A DNA stretch of 40,618 nt from UBA7359 sp041689615 (GCA_041689615.1 JBDNFW010000061.1:1-40618); one strand, 5' to 3'. Shown: positions 26,117 to 35,836, counted from the first letter of the stretch. The notes: generated from the sequence alone by a model not told the origin. Numbers and translations are program-made.

Positions 26117-27775
26117 CTAATGATTTGAAGCACCTTCCGCCCCCAGCCCTGTTTGAGAACGTACGTATTGATCTTCAAATGCGACAGCTTCTTCTTTTGC
26201 TGATTCTGACCTATCGAACTTCGATATTAAGAAAATAAAAATAAATGCCGCACTCATGGAAAATAACGCGGGATGTTTATAAGGAAATATTGCCTGGTTA
26301 TTTCCCAGAATATCTACCCAGATAGTAGGGCCAAAAATCATACACAATATAGCTGTAAGCAAACCGATACTACCGCCAACAAAAGCACCGCGTGTTGTCA
26401 GTTTTCGCCAATACATCGATAGAAATAAAATAGGAAAATTGACACTGGCAGCAATAGCAAAGGCAAGACCGACCATATAAGCCACATTTTGTTTTTCAAA
26501 AATTATCCCAAGCGAGATTGCAACAATCCCAAGAACAATTGTCGCAATTCTTGATACGCGAATTTCATCTCCTTCAACTGCACTACCTTTTCTTATCACG
26601 CTTGCGTATAAATCATGAGAAATTGCAGATGCTCCGGAAAGAGTCAGTCCGGACACAACAGCGAGTATTGTTGCAAAAGCCACTGCTGAAATAAAACCTA
26701 GAAATATTTCGCCACCGACAGCATTCGCAAGATGAATCGCTGCCATATTATTTCCACCTAAAATACCCCCTGTCTCACTATCTAAAAATTCAGGATTATT
26801 CGCGAGTAAAACAATCGCACCAAAACCAATGATAAATGTCAAAATATAAAAATAGCCAATAAAACCTGTCGCAAAAAAAACAGACTTGCGTGCTTCACGT
26901 GCATCTGGAACCGTAAAGAAACGCATTAAGATATGAGGTAAACCGGCTGTACCAAACATTAATGCTAAACCCAATGAAATGGCTGAAACCGGATCAGAAA
27001 CCAAACCTCCGGGAGACATAATACTTAAGCCTTTATCATGTACGGCTACGGCATTAACAAATAGAGTTTCTAATGAAAAATTCATTTGATTCATGACGGC
27101 AATCGCCATAAAACTTGCACCTAACAATAATAGAATGGCCTTGATAATTTGTACCCACGTCGTTGCCAACATACCGCCAAAAGTCACATACAAAATCATT
27201 AGTATGCCTACAATAACAACGGCAATATGATATTCAAGGCCAAATAAAATCTGAATTAATTTACCTGCGCCGACTAACTGCGCAATTAAATATAAAATAA
27301 CAACACTTAATGTACCGCAAGCAGAAAGACTTCTGATGGGTATTGGTTTTAAACGATAACTAACTGCGTCAGCAAAAGTATATTTACCTAAATTTCTCAA
27401 TCGTTCAGCTAACAAAAATAAAATGATTGGCCAACCAACCAAAAAGCCAATTGAATATATTAGACCATCAAAGCCTGTGGCGAACACCAACCCTGATATG
27501 CCTAGAAATGATGCAGCAGACATGTAGTCACCAGCTATTGCTAAGCCATTTTGCAAACCCGTAATCGAACCGCCTGCAGCATAAAAATCTTTAGTACTCT
27601 TTGTTCGTTTAGCTGCCCAATAGGTAATACCTAAAGTTGCAGAAACAAATAATAAAAACATACTAATCGCAGTAACATTCAATGGTTGCCTTGTTACTTC
27701 TCCCTGTAGTGCATCTGCTGCAAATAATAGTGAAGGGCTAAATATGAGTAGCAATAAAAAGAAATAATTACGCAT
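26117..27775 (-). CDS. actP: Cation/acetate symporter, ActP-like sodium:solute symporter
   Basis: 552 residues. An N-terminal signal-like helix (MRNYFFLLLLIFSPSLLFA) is followed by about 13 membrane helices of the SSS family. ITYWAAKRTKSTKDFYAAGG, GLQNGLAIAGDYMSAASFLG and GTAGLPHILMRFFTVPDA are close to ActP, which takes up acetate and similar short monocarboxylates with sodium. The start at 27775 has AGGGAG seven bases upstream; 27778 is equally possible. It overlaps the end of the DUF485 gene by eight bases, the usual yjcH-actP coupling. No acs gene is in view. Confidence 0.92.
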   Translation of the reverse strand: MRNYFFLLLLIFSPSLLFAADALQGEVTRQPLNVTAISMFLLFVSATLGITYWAAKRTKSTKDFYAAGGSITGLQNGLAIAGDYMSAASFLGISGLVFATGFDGLIYSIGFLVGWPIILFLLAERLRNLGKYTFADAVSYRLKPIPIRSLSACGTLSVVILYLIAQLVGAGKLIQILFGLEYHIAVVIVGILMILYVTFGGMLATTWVQIIKAILLLLGASFMAIAVMNQMNFSLETLFVNAVAVHDKGLSIMSPGGLVSDPVSAISLGLALMFGTAGLPHILMRFFTVPDAREARKSVFFATGFIGYFYILTFIIGFGAIVLLANNPEFLDSETGGILGGNNMAAIHLANAVGGEIFLGFISAVAFATILAVVSGLTLSGASAISHDLYASVIRKGSAVEGDEIRVSRIATIVLGIVAISLGIIFEKQNVAYMVGLAFAIAASVNFPILFLSMYWRKLTTRGAFVGGSIGLLTAILCMIFGPTIWVDILGNNQAIFPYKHPALFSMSAAFIFIFLISKFDRSESAKEEAVAFEDQYVRSQTGLGAEGASNH

Positions 27776-28088
27776 CATCTGACTCCCTGACATTATCCAG
27801 AATATCTTGAGTCAATTGATCGAATTCCTTATTTGCGCGAAAAACATAAATACCGGTTAATAGAAAACTGAGTAAAATGATAAATAAACCCACCAGAATT
27901 CCCCAGGTAATAATATTTCCTTCAATAACAGGTGTTGCAAAAAGCGCCGGTGCAAAAGCGATGATGAGAATAAAGCTAAAATAAGTCAGCAGAATAATAC
28001 TGGCCAATAACCAACTAAAACGACCTCGTTTTTTTTCTAATTTATGAAACTCAGGATCAGCATAAATTCGTCGGTAGAGATGTTGCAT
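27768..28088 (-). CDS. yjcH: DUF485 inner-membrane protein (YjcH-like)
   Basis: 106 residues with two membrane helices (about 25-50 and 58-85). The opening Y.RIYADPEFHKLEKKRGRFSW is the DUF485 signature. These proteins are almost always encoded just before actP and are thought to help the symporter. The gene probably starts the yjcH-actP operon; the 149 bases upstream (28089-28237) should hold its promoter. Confidence 0.93.
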   Translation of the reverse strand: MQHLYRRIYADPEFHKLEKKRGRFSWLLASIILLTYFSFILIIAFAPALFATPVIEGNIITWGILVGLFIILLSFLLTGIYVFRANKEFDQLTQDILDNVRESDDA

Positions 28089-28237
28089 AGCATGGCCTCA
28101 CTCTTATTTTTATAATTTGTAGAATGGTAACACGACAATTAGATATTTTCGGTAAATCAAATACACTAAAAAACACTATTATTATGTTTGATACTTTAAT
28201 TAAAGGCGTTGCAGTTCATGTCTCTTTTAGAGTGTCT

Positions 28238-28633
28238 TTATTCCGTCACTTTTCCTCGTAATGCCTTAGTTTTGCCTCGCAGTGTTTTACTATCCAGCCT
28301 TTTTCTTTTGGCATTCTTACTCGGTTTAGTTGGTCGCCTTGCTTTTTGTACAACCGATGCTTTTTGTATTAACTCCTGTAAACGTTCAATAGCATCATTC
28401 CTGTTTTTTTCCTGTGTTCTATATTGCTGTGCTTTAATAATAACGACACCATCACTACTAATACGTCGATCCTGAAGTTCAAGTAATCTTTGCTTAATAA
28501 CATCGGGTAATGAAGAAGCATTAATATCAAAGCGAAGATGAATTGCGGATGAGACTTTATTAACATTCTGCCCACCTGCTCCCTGCGCACGAATTGCAGT
28601 CAGTTCAAACTCATCCTCTGTAATAGTGATCAT
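28238..28633 (-). CDS. arfB: Ribosome-rescue peptidyl-tRNA hydrolase ArfB
   Basis: 131 residues from the ATG at 28633, which has GGA six bases upstream; the ATG at 28657 has no such site. The catalytic GGQ is in IRAQGAGGQNVNKVSSAIHL, and the basic C-terminal tail (KARRPTKPSKNAKRKR...LRGKTKALRGKV) is the part that enters the empty mRNA channel of stalled ribosomes. It releases peptides from non-stop complexes. It lies 17 bases after the DnaQ-like exonuclease gene. Confidence 0.94.
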   Translation of the reverse strand: MITITEDEFELTAIRAQGAGGQNVNKVSSAIHLRFDINASSLPDVIKQRLLELQDRRISSDGVVIIKAQQYRTQEKNRNDAIERLQELIQKASVVQKARRPTKPSKNAKRKRLDSKTLRGKTKALRGKVTE

Positions 28634-28650
28634 TCTAATTCCATTGCCAT

Positions 28651-29262
28651 TCACCATTGTTGTAAAAATTGATGAATATCATTTTTTGGTGTTTTTGTTA
28701 TTTCCTGCGTTAGTGTAAATGGAATTGAGTTTATACCGTATTGCTGACTAATTTCATCCAACATAGCTAACCAAAGTTTAGTTGTCATCTCGGAATCGAA
28801 CAAAGCGCGGTGAAAAATACCCTCACTCGGGATATTCGCATAACTGATCAAGGTACCTAGTTTATGATCAGGTGCATTTTGATAGATTCTTCGAGCCATC
28901 AACATTGAACAAACAAATTTTCCTGAATAGCTCCGCGATATTTTCTTTAACTCTGCATCGAGAAAACGTTTATCAAATGATGCATTATGTGCGACAAGAT
29001 TATATCCATCTATAAAATCAGCAAACTGGTGCATTACTTCTTTACATGTTGGGGCTTTTTTTAACATGTCATTAGTAATACCGGTATAACCTTCGATAAA
29101 ACTATCAATACGTCGACCCGGGTTCATTAACTCTTGAAAGCGATCTATTACTTTCCCATTCTTGATACACACAGCACCAATTTCAATCGCACGATCACCA
29201 TAGTCAGGCGAAAGCCCTGTAGTTTCAAAATCAAGTACAACTACGGTATCAGCTTTACTCAT
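28651..29262 (-). CDS. DnaQ-type 3'-5' exonuclease (DEDDh)
   Basis: 203 residues. The Exo I motif is VVLDFETTGLSP, Exo II is NLVAHNASFDKRFLD and Exo III is HRALFDSEMTTKLW, so all four acidic residues and the His of the DEDDh family are present. It is a stand-alone exonuclease resembling the proofreading subunit or PolC exonuclease domain. It does not look like DnaQ itself because the C-terminus lacks the polymerase-binding tail. It sits two bases after the MFS gene and 17 before arfB, so the three are likely cotranscribed. Confidence 0.9.
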   Translation of the reverse strand: MSKADTVVVLDFETTGLSPDYGDRAIEIGAVCIKNGKVIDRFQELMNPGRRIDSFIEGYTGITNDMLKKAPTCKEVMHQFADFIDGYNLVAHNASFDKRFLDAELKKISRSYSGKFVCSMLMARRIYQNAPDHKLGTLISYANIPSEGIFHRALFDSEMTTKLWLAMLDEISQQYGINSIPFTLTQEITKTPKNDIHQFLQQW

Positions 29263-29264
29263 TT

Positions 29265-30464
29265 TTAGGCACTTTCATTAGCCCAAGAAAAATGATTTCT
29301 TACTACTTCATTTCCTGGCATAGGTTCATGCGGAATATTTAACGCTAGCAATAAAGAACAACAGGCAAAACCAGCACCAATAAAAAATACCAGTGTTGGT
29401 GATGTTAGCCAGACAATGCCTAATAATGCTGGAATAACAACAGCAGCAATATGGTTAACAGTAAAACTGACTCCGGCAGTTGAGGCCATGTCTTTCGGAT
29501 CGGCTATTTTTTGCAAATAAGTTTTCATAGCAATCGCCATAGCAAAGAAAAGATGATCGATAACATATAAACCTGCCGCTAACGCAGCATTTTCAACAAG
29601 TGCATAACCGGTAAAAAGTAATGTCAAACCTACATATTCAATGATTAATGCTTTACGTTCACCAACCCGCCCTATCCATTTACCAATCGCTGGCGCAAAA
29701 AGAAGATTGAACACATAGTTAATCATAAATAACAAACTAATCTCCCCGACCGAATAGCCAAACTTCTCAACCATCATAAAAGCTGCAAACACGACAAATA
29801 TTTGTCTTCGCGCACCGCCGAAAAAAACCAACGCATAATATAACCAATAGCGTTTACGCATGAACATATGTTTATGTTGTATTACCGGCTCTTTAAACCT
29901 GGGAAAAATCATCCATATCATAAGGACTATCAAAAGACCTGCTCCACCCGCCAACATATATACAGCGTTATAACTATAGTTTAACCATTCCATCAATATC
30001 CAAATCATCGAGTAAGCAAAAATAGAAGCAAAACCTTTTACGGCTAATTGCTTTCCCATAAAATGTGCGCTGTCTTTTTTATCCAGCCATTGTAACGTTA
30101 AGGACTGATTAACAGTTTCAAAATAATGAAAGCCAATCGACATTAAGACCGTCGTGCAATACAAACCTATCTCAAAAGGAAACCAACCGGTTATTGCGAC
30201 ACCAATCGACATTAGTGCTAAGGAAATTAAAACAAAGGTTTGTTCTTTAAGCACCAACAAAACAAAAATAGCGGTAAAAGATAAAAAGCCAGGGACTTCT
30301 CTCAAACTTTGCAATATGCCAATTTCGGCACCAGTAAATTGTGCTCTATCGATTACAAAATTATTCAGCAAGGCATTCCATACCGAGAAAGTCAACGGCA
30401 TAACAAACGCCATCATCAGCAATAGCATTTGTGGATTATTTCGGAATGATTTGAAAGAAGGCAT
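29265..30464 (-). CDS. MFS transporter, 12 helices, substrate unknown
   Basis: 399 residues with about 12 membrane helices. FVMPLTFSVWNALLNNFVIDRAQFTGAEIGILQSLREVPGF opens the protein, and the second half has APAIGKWIGRVGERKALI, an MFS motif A-like loop. I cannot assign a substrate. It starts 13 bases after the yeiP stop, so translation may be coupled to yeiP. That neighbourhood gives no clear functional clue. Confidence 0.8.
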   Translation of the reverse strand: MPSFKSFRNNPQMLLLMMAFVMPLTFSVWNALLNNFVIDRAQFTGAEIGILQSLREVPGFLSFTAIFVLLVLKEQTFVLISLALMSIGVAITGWFPFEIGLYCTTVLMSIGFHYFETVNQSLTLQWLDKKDSAHFMGKQLAVKGFASIFAYSMIWILMEWLNYSYNAVYMLAGGAGLLIVLMIWMIFPRFKEPVIQHKHMFMRKRYWLYYALVFFGGARRQIFVVFAAFMMVEKFGYSVGEISLLFMINYVFNLLFAPAIGKWIGRVGERKALIIEYVGLTLLFTGYALVENAALAAGLYVIDHLFFAMAIAMKTYLQKIADPKDMASTAGVSFTVNHIAAVVIPALLGIVWLTSPTLVFFIGAGFACCSLLLALNIPHEPMPGNEVVRNHFSWANESA

Positions 30465-30477
30465 AATGACGAAACGA

Positions 30478-31044
30478 CTAGGCTCGTGACATAAACTTTC
30501 CGGTACCGGTATTAATCTTAATCACTTCACCTACTTCAATATATTCAGGCACCTGAACTTCCATCCCGGTACTTAAGGTGGCCGGTTTGGTGCGTCCTGT
30601 TGCAGTCGCGCCTTTAAGAGCAGGTACGGTATCAACAATTTCCATGTCGACTGATTGAGGTAATTCAACGCTGATCAAAACACCATCCATGATCATGGCA
30701 GAAAGCCCTTCTATCCCTTCAGTGAGGTAACCCACCTGATCTTCAAGATCATCGCTATTCACTTCATATTGAGAGAAATCTTCAGAATTCATAAATATAT
30801 AATTATCGCCATCTTTGTACGAATACTGCACTGATTGGCGTACACAATCGGCTTCTTTTAAGAAGTCATCACTTTTGTATGATTCGTCCAGCTTCTGTCC
30901 TGTTTGCAGATTATTAAAACGAATCTTGTATAAAGTTGACGCACCTCGGGAAGAGGGACTTTTTGCATCGATTAATTTTACTGCATGTGGAACACCATTG
31001 ATTTCAACCACTGTCCCCCGTTTAAGTTCGCTTGCTTTAGGCAT
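30478..31044 (-). CDS. yeiP: Elongation factor P-like protein YeiP
   Basis: 188 residues from the ATG at 31044, with AGGAG five bases upstream; the earlier in-frame start at 31083 is unsupported. The three-domain EF-P fold is clear (LKRGTVVEINGVPHAVKLIDAK in pieces, then GRTKPATLSTGMEVQVPEYI). The loop reads SPSSRGAS, with Arg where EF-P has its modified Lys, which is characteristic of YeiP (EfpL). Such proteins relieve ribosome stalling at particular sequences. It heads the run yeiP, MFS, exonuclease, arfB. Confidence 0.94.
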   Translation of the reverse strand: MPKASELKRGTVVEINGVPHAVKLIDAKSPSSRGASTLYKIRFNNLQTGQKLDESYKSDDFLKEADCVRQSVQYSYKDGDNYIFMNSEDFSQYEVNSDDLEDQVGYLTEGIEGLSAMIMDGVLISVELPQSVDMEIVDTVPALKGATATGRTKPATLSTGMEVQVPEYIEVGEVIKINTGTGKFMSRA

Positions 31045-31155
31045 CATGACTCCTGATATTTTCTTGCTTATAGAATGTGTCAATTTTAAAGCGGCAAGGA
31101 TACAGAAAAAAAAAATATTGTACTAACATAAAATCTGCCATTTAGACGGAACGAT

Positions 31156-31527
31156 TTACTTTTGGAATAGCTGCCGAATCCTTTCAATACGCCGGCGATT
31201 GACACCAAAATCAGAATAACCAATACGGGCGGAAGAACGGATATGAATCAAGCTTTGATCCGGTAGCAGAGTGAATTCAACATCATCTACAAATCTGAAG
31301 ATAAAACTGCGAACCTCGGCTCTTAAATAAGTCGATTGCTGTTTAACAATCGTCGCTCGCTTCTCATTTAACAATGCCGCTTTAAGTCGCGTCATCGCCT
31401 CTGCTGGAGAATCTTTAAAAGTAAACGGTTCGATAAAGTGGCGGGGATCTGTCGTTTGACTGGAAACACACTTTGGCGCATCGGGACAATTCACATCATT
31501 CTCGGGCAATAGCTTGCGTAAAAGCAC
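31156..31527 (-). CDS. DUF1499 protein, possibly a frameshifted lipoprotein
   Basis: 123 residues from a GTG start. The DUF1499 domain is recognised by NCPDAPKCVSSQTTDPRHFIEPF and the RIGYSDFGVNRRRIERIR ending. Members in gammaproteobacteria are usually lipoproteins. Here an ORF at 31496-31597 in another frame encodes MMLVLMCLCSCAFTQA, a good lipobox, and ends in TGA just after the DUF1499 frame has opened. The domain frame itself has a stop 18 bases upstream of the GTG and no other start. One inserted or deleted base near 31500-31510 would join the two into a normal lipoprotein. The domain itself is intact. Function of the family is unknown. Confidence 0.75.
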   Translation of the reverse strand: MLLRKLLPENDVNCPDAPKCVSSQTTDPRHFIEPFTFKDSPAEAMTRLKAALLNEKRATIVKQQSTYLRAEVRSFIFRFVDDVEFTLLPDQSLIHIRSSARIGYSDFGVNRRRIERIRQLFQK

Positions 31528-31747
31528 ATGAACAAAGGCACATCAATACTAGCATCATCAAGGTTAGTGTTTTTTCATCACGTGCCGTCGCTCCCATTGA
31601 CTTAAACCCTCACACTTCTATCTCTATTAACTTTAAAAGCAGGTCATTAAATAAATTAATTTTTTTATTATAGCTTAAATTTCACTATGACATTAGTGAA
31701 AAAAACAATTACAAAATGAAGACAGATATTATTAAGAAAGTAAATTC

Positions 31748-34084
31748 TCAGGAAACAAAAATGCGATGTACATCTGCGATTGATGTATCACCATTTCTAG
31801 CATAGCCCAAGGCGCATTGAACGAGTGATTGCATACCTGCTAATTCAGCAGCTTGATTTAATTCCAGTGTTGACGAGTTTGCTAAAATGTTGTGTTGTAT
31901 ATGTTCAGTGATTTGTAAAAATTCATACGCAGGGACACGGCCAGAAACGCCGCTTTTTCCACACACATCACAACCTTTACCAACATAAAAACTTTCTTCC
32001 GAATTCAAACTCATTAATTGCCTGACTGTAGAAGATACTTCTTCATTAATCCGGCAATGTTCACAATTTTTTGCAATTAACCTTTGTGCAACAACACCAA
32101 GTAATGATGACGCAATCAAATAAGGCTCGACATTCATTTCTCTTAACCTGACAATCGTATCTGCGGCACTATTTGTATGTAAGGTACTTAGAACTAAATG
32201 ACCTGTTTGAGCTGCTTTAAAGGCAATGTTTGCCGTTTCTTCATCACGTATTTCACCAATCATAATAACGTCCGGATCGTGTCGTAAAATATTTCTCAAG
32301 GCACGGCCAAAATCCATGCCTATTTCGTGCATCACTTGTACTTGTTCCAGACCATCAAGACGAATCTCAACCGGGTCTTCAACAGTAATAATATTGACGT
32401 TCATTTGTTTTAATACGTTTAAAGCAGAATACAATGTCGTCGATTTACCAGAGCCAGTTGGACCAGTTACAAGAATCATGCCCGCGCCTCTATGCAACAA
32501 TTCCAGAAAGTCACCTGTATCTTTTTCATTAAACCCGAGTTCTTCGACCGGTTTTAATGTCGCTGCACTGGCCAATAATCTAATGACGACACTCTCACCT
32601 TCGACAGTTGGCATGGTCGATACTCGCATATCTATTTTTTCATCACCAAACGACATTTGCACCCTGCCGTCCTGAGGCAAGCGACGTTGTGCAATATCCA
32701 TTCTGGAAATGACTTTTATACGACTGACAATTGCTGACAATAAGCTTTTACTGAAATTTTTAACCAACGTTAGTTTGCCGTGAATTCTATATAAGACCTG
32801 TACCCCATTTGATAAAGGACGAATGTGAATGTCAGAGGCACCACGCTGAACACTTTCTATAATAAGGTTATGAACCAGACGAACGATGGGTTTCTCATTC
32901 GCCATTTTTTCAAGATCATCACCATTATCAATAACATTCGAATTTAATAATAATTCTGACTCAATCTGTGCCACGCTTACATCAAGATTATTGCCATAAA
33001 ATTCATTAATCGCCCAATCAATGTCGTCGGGTGTTGAGATTACGATTTCTATTTTTCGATTAGCGACAAAACCGAGAATCTTACTCACTTCACTTCGTGT
33101 AGGATCAGGAACAGCAACCACCAATCTTTTACCAGACATCATCAAAGGCATGGCTTGTTCTTTTTTCGCAATCAAGACTGGAATATGTTCAAGCACATCA
33201 AGATCAATACCGAACTCTTTCAATCTTACAAAAGGCAAACCAAGTTTACTCGCTAGTGCTGAATGAACAGCTTCTTGCGTGGTTGCTCCAATATCAATAA
33301 GGATATCTCCCAATCGGCGTTCTCTGTCAGTCTTCTGGAGCCCCAATGCTTCTTCCAGTTCTTCTGCGGTTATCAGCCCTTCAGAAATTAAGAGTTCACC
33401 CAATCGTACCTTTGGATATTCACTTGTCTCTTTTTGTTGTTGGAGAATATTTTCAAGATCAGCTTCGGTAACAATACCTTTGTCCTTTAGATATTCACCA
33501 AGTGGTCGACTTCGTTTCTTATTTTGTTCTTATAAACCTTGCTTAAGCCCTTCATCCGTTAAACTTTCATTCGCTTTTAATATCGTGCCTATTTGCGCGC
33601 CAACTTCAAAATCAGCTATGGCAGATTTTGGTATAAATATTCTGGTAGCAATGTCATCTTTGTTAACCTTAAAAAAATTAACACCAATATCATCAATCAT
33701 GGTGACGGCAGAATTCCCAATAAACTCCTTTCCGTCTGTAAAGATTATTTTATAGGGCTGTTTTTGATGATGAGTTCCTACTGAAGAGAAATTATTTTCG
33801 GTTTCCTGATATTTCAACTCCGTTTTAAATAAAACAAACCTTAGTTCGTCAAATTTTAGAGTTTCCTTCTTCTGCTTTTCCGTAGAAATATAGTCTACAA
33901 GCTGTTTCGTTCCATCAAGGGTGTGTAAATTTCCATTTAAGATATTGCCATTCATGCAGTGCAATACTATCTCAGCATTTTGTAGCTGTTCACTCTCTGC
34001 ATCCATGAAAATAGGCGGTAATGGCAAATCAATGACATTATCGATACGCTGTTCTAGCGATATTATTTTTTCATACGCCGTCAT
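31748..34084 (-). pseudogene. GspE/PilB-type secretion ATPase gene interrupted by one in-frame stop
   Basis: Read through, this is a 778-codon gene. It starts at 34084 with GGGAG six bases upstream. Residues about 1-165 are an unrecognised beta-rich domain. Four repeats of the MshEN/GspE N-terminal type follow (IGTILKANE, LGEYLKDKG, LGELLISEG, LGDILIDIG), then the ATPase core: Walker A GPTGSGKST, Asp box, Walker B IMIGEIRDEET, His box LSTLHTNSAADT and a tetracysteine CEHC/CDVC. The stop TAA at 33530-33532 falls inside the first repeat, where the other units suggest Gln (CAA). No start codon occurs until TTG at 33403, deep in the third repeat. Both parts remain open and conserved, so the change is recent, a sequencing error, or read through. 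Role: powers pilus or type II secretion pseudopilus assembly. Confidence 0.85.
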
Positions 34085-34441
34085 AACCGACTCCCTGAGC
34101 CATATTAAATTGATTTGTTGATCATCAAAATAGATTGTTCCTGATAACAAATCTTCTCTGATCAATATCGGCCAAAATCGGCTATTCTTTAAAATTAAGG
34201 GCTAAATGGAGGGTTAGTTCGGGAGATATTGCTGTAAAAGGAGTTTTTATATGACGAATATCGCCTAAGTCAAGTATAAATATAGCATTTCGAGAAAGAT
34301 TGTTATAAGGTGCAGTCCATTAGCAGTTTTTGTAGCGGTACCGGTAGTTAAATGCAGTGTATTACACAGCCTTCCGTCATTCTGCGTCAACATTATGCAG
34401 CTAATACATTGTTTTTTAATTATTAAATAGAGGTAAGGAAA
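34085..34441 (+). promoter_or_regulatory. Long leader region of the cold-shock gene
   Basis: 357 bases without a convincing gene. Cold-shock genes of the CspA type usually have long structured 5' leaders, which fits. A five-codon ORF with its own GGAG lies at 34251-34268. A small GGCCAAAATCGGC inverted repeat is near 34170. I could not define a promoter with confidence. Confidence 0.35.
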
Positions 34442-34645
34442 ATGGCTACAGGTACAGTAAAATGGTTTAACGATAGTAAAGGATTTGGTTTTATTTCTCC
34501 GTCTGATGGCAGCGCTGATGTATTCGTACATCACAGTGCAATCAATGCTGAAGGCTTTAAATCATTAGCTGAAGGTCAAAGTGTAAGCTTTGATACCGAA
34601 GCGGGTCCTAAAGGTCCTAGTGCAGTAAACGTTACAGCACAATAA
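34442..34645 (+). CDS. Cold-shock domain protein, CspA family
   Basis: 67 residues, a single cold-shock domain that binds single-stranded RNA and DNA. RNP1 is KGFGFI and RNP2 is VFVHHSAI; the opening GTVKWFNDSKG is diagnostic. AGGTAAGGA lies just upstream of the ATG. Which of the many Csp paralogues it is cannot be told from sequence alone. A long leader precedes it and a strong terminator follows, so it is monocistronic. Confidence 0.96.
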   Translation: MATGTVKWFNDSKGFGFISPSDGSADVFVHHSAINAEGFKSLAEGQSVSFDTEAGPKGPSAVNVTAQ

Positions 34646-34674
34646 GATAAATCAGACAGTTTTTTGTTTGGAAG

Positions 34675-34703
34675 AAAAGCCCTGCTAACGCGGGGCTTTT
34701 TTT
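34675..34703 (+). terminator. Rho-independent terminator after the cold-shock gene
   Basis: AAAAGCCC (34675-34682) pairs with GGGCTTTT (34693-34700), and T residues continue to 34703. It lies 30 bases after the stop codon. Confidence 0.92.
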
Positions 34704-34740
34704 ATGCCTGCAATTCAATGCTTATTAGACTGAAAATGCG

Positions 34741-35112
34741 TTATGTGGCTTTATCGTTACTCTCTTCTATTCGACCAAGACGATAAGAGTCGACAATACT
34801 CACTAGCCAACATATAAAGAATACAGAAGTGGCAATATTGACTTGATGAATGCCACTGTCTTCTAACAGCTTCAGTATTACTTCGGTTATTTCGATTACA
34901 TCTATCGGGATTTCGCCATTCAGTATTTTATCACTGATGTCTTGCGCCATCTTTACAACAGTTACAAGTAAAAAGTAGAGACTCACGGTTGCGACACTTG
35001 CAAACAATAATCCTTGAATATGTTTCTTAAGATAAAAATGTCCACTTCCGGGATAAACAAAAGCGGATAACAAAACGGCTGTTAGTGATTTACTCATCAC
35101 AACATTATTCAT
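34741..35112 (-). CDS. Small membrane protein, function unknown
   Basis: 123 residues with three likely membrane helices (about 10-25, 32-52 and 93-112). AVLLSAFVYPGSGHFYLKK resembles the opening of small conserved membrane proteins in which a GxGHFYL motif starts a TM2-like pair of helices. I cannot assign a function. The ATG at 35112 and the one at 35097 are both possible, and neither has a strong ribosome-binding site. It is convergent to the cold-shock gene, and the small basic ORF lies 105 bases upstream on the same strand. Confidence 0.75.
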   Translation of the reverse strand: MNNVVMSKSLTAVLLSAFVYPGSGHFYLKKHIQGLLFASVATVSLYFLLVTVVKMAQDISDKILNGEIPIDVIEITEVILKLLEDSGIHQVNIATSVFFICWLVSIVDSYRLGRIEESNDKAT

Positions 35113-35217
35113 GATTTATACAAAAGAAATCAACTTAAAGAAAATATATATGTCTGTCGTTTTATTAAATATATGAATGCCTAGGTGTATCAATAACAAG
35201 TCTGTCAGTCTATGTTT

Positions 35218-35346
35218 TTACTTCTTATCTGATGCAATAAACGGAGAGTGAGTATCTTTCTTGGCTTTTTTTACCGCACGTTTTTCTTTCAAGGATAAAG
35301 CGGGGGTTTTCAATGTTTCAGTTCGACTATTTCGTTCTTTAGACAT
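35218..35346 (-). CDS. 42-residue basic small protein
   Basis: A good ribosome-binding site (GGAGAA, five bases, ATG) precedes a 42-codon ORF opening MSKERNSRTETLKTPALS and containing LKEKRAVKKAKK. It is rich in Lys and Arg, with no membrane segment. It resembles short conserved gammaproteobacterial proteins of the form MSKERN...PKEKR.AKKAKK that I have seen annotated only as hypothetical. It lies in the 496-base gap 35113-35608. The remainder of that gap is AT-rich, and I see no other gene in it. Confidence 0.7.
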   Translation of the reverse strand: MSKERNSRTETLKTPALSLKEKRAVKKAKKDTHSPFIASDKK

Positions 35347-35614
35347 GGTTATTCTCCATAGACGGGGGGATGAGCATGTATTCTTACATACTGTTTTAAC
35401 ACTCTACTCCAAACGAATAACGATGTATCCATTTACATTATTTTATCTTTATAACAATAGGAAAACCCTCAAGTTTTATATTTTCATTAACTAACTAATA
35501 TCAAAAAGCAACTTGTCAATCTTCGCTTAATGCATCATATTTAGTACAGGTAATTGAAATTATTCTGACACAAAATTAAACCTTAATTATTCAACGACTA
35601 AAAAAGGAATGCTT

Positions 35615-35836
35615 ATGAGCGATCTCGATTATGAAGAAGTCCTGACCTATTTTAATAATTTCGATAGTAAAAAAAATGGCTCGTTAGATTTTTCTGAATT
35701 TGCCGAGTTAATCAGCACAATTGGTTTTCATATTAGTGAAGAAAAATTGAAAGAAGGATTTGATAAAATTGATACTGATAATAATAATGAAATCGATCTT
35801 GAAGAATTCATAGCCTGGTGGGGTGACCAAAAATAA
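35615..35836 (+). CDS. Two-EF-hand calcium-binding protein
   Basis: 73 residues, cytoplasmic, with two EF-hands. Loop 1 is DSKKNGSLDFSE and loop 2 is DTDNNNEIDLEE, both with acidic residues at positions 1 and 12; loop 2 has Asn instead of Gly at position 6. Each is flanked by amphipathic helices. The start is at 35615 because AAAGGA sits six bases upstream; the ATG at 35609 overlaps that site. Likely a calcium sensor or buffer; the target is unknown. It lies 101 bases before lemA. Confidence 0.9.
   Translation: MSDLDYEEVLTYFNNFDSKKNGSLDFSEFAELISTIGFHISEEKLKEGFDKIDTDNNNEIDLEEFIAWWGDQK

Noticed and set aside
34251..34268. Five-codon ORF with a GGAG site before the cold-shock gene, as a leader peptide
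   Set aside because: It is too short to support, has no run of control codons, and no attenuator structure follows it.
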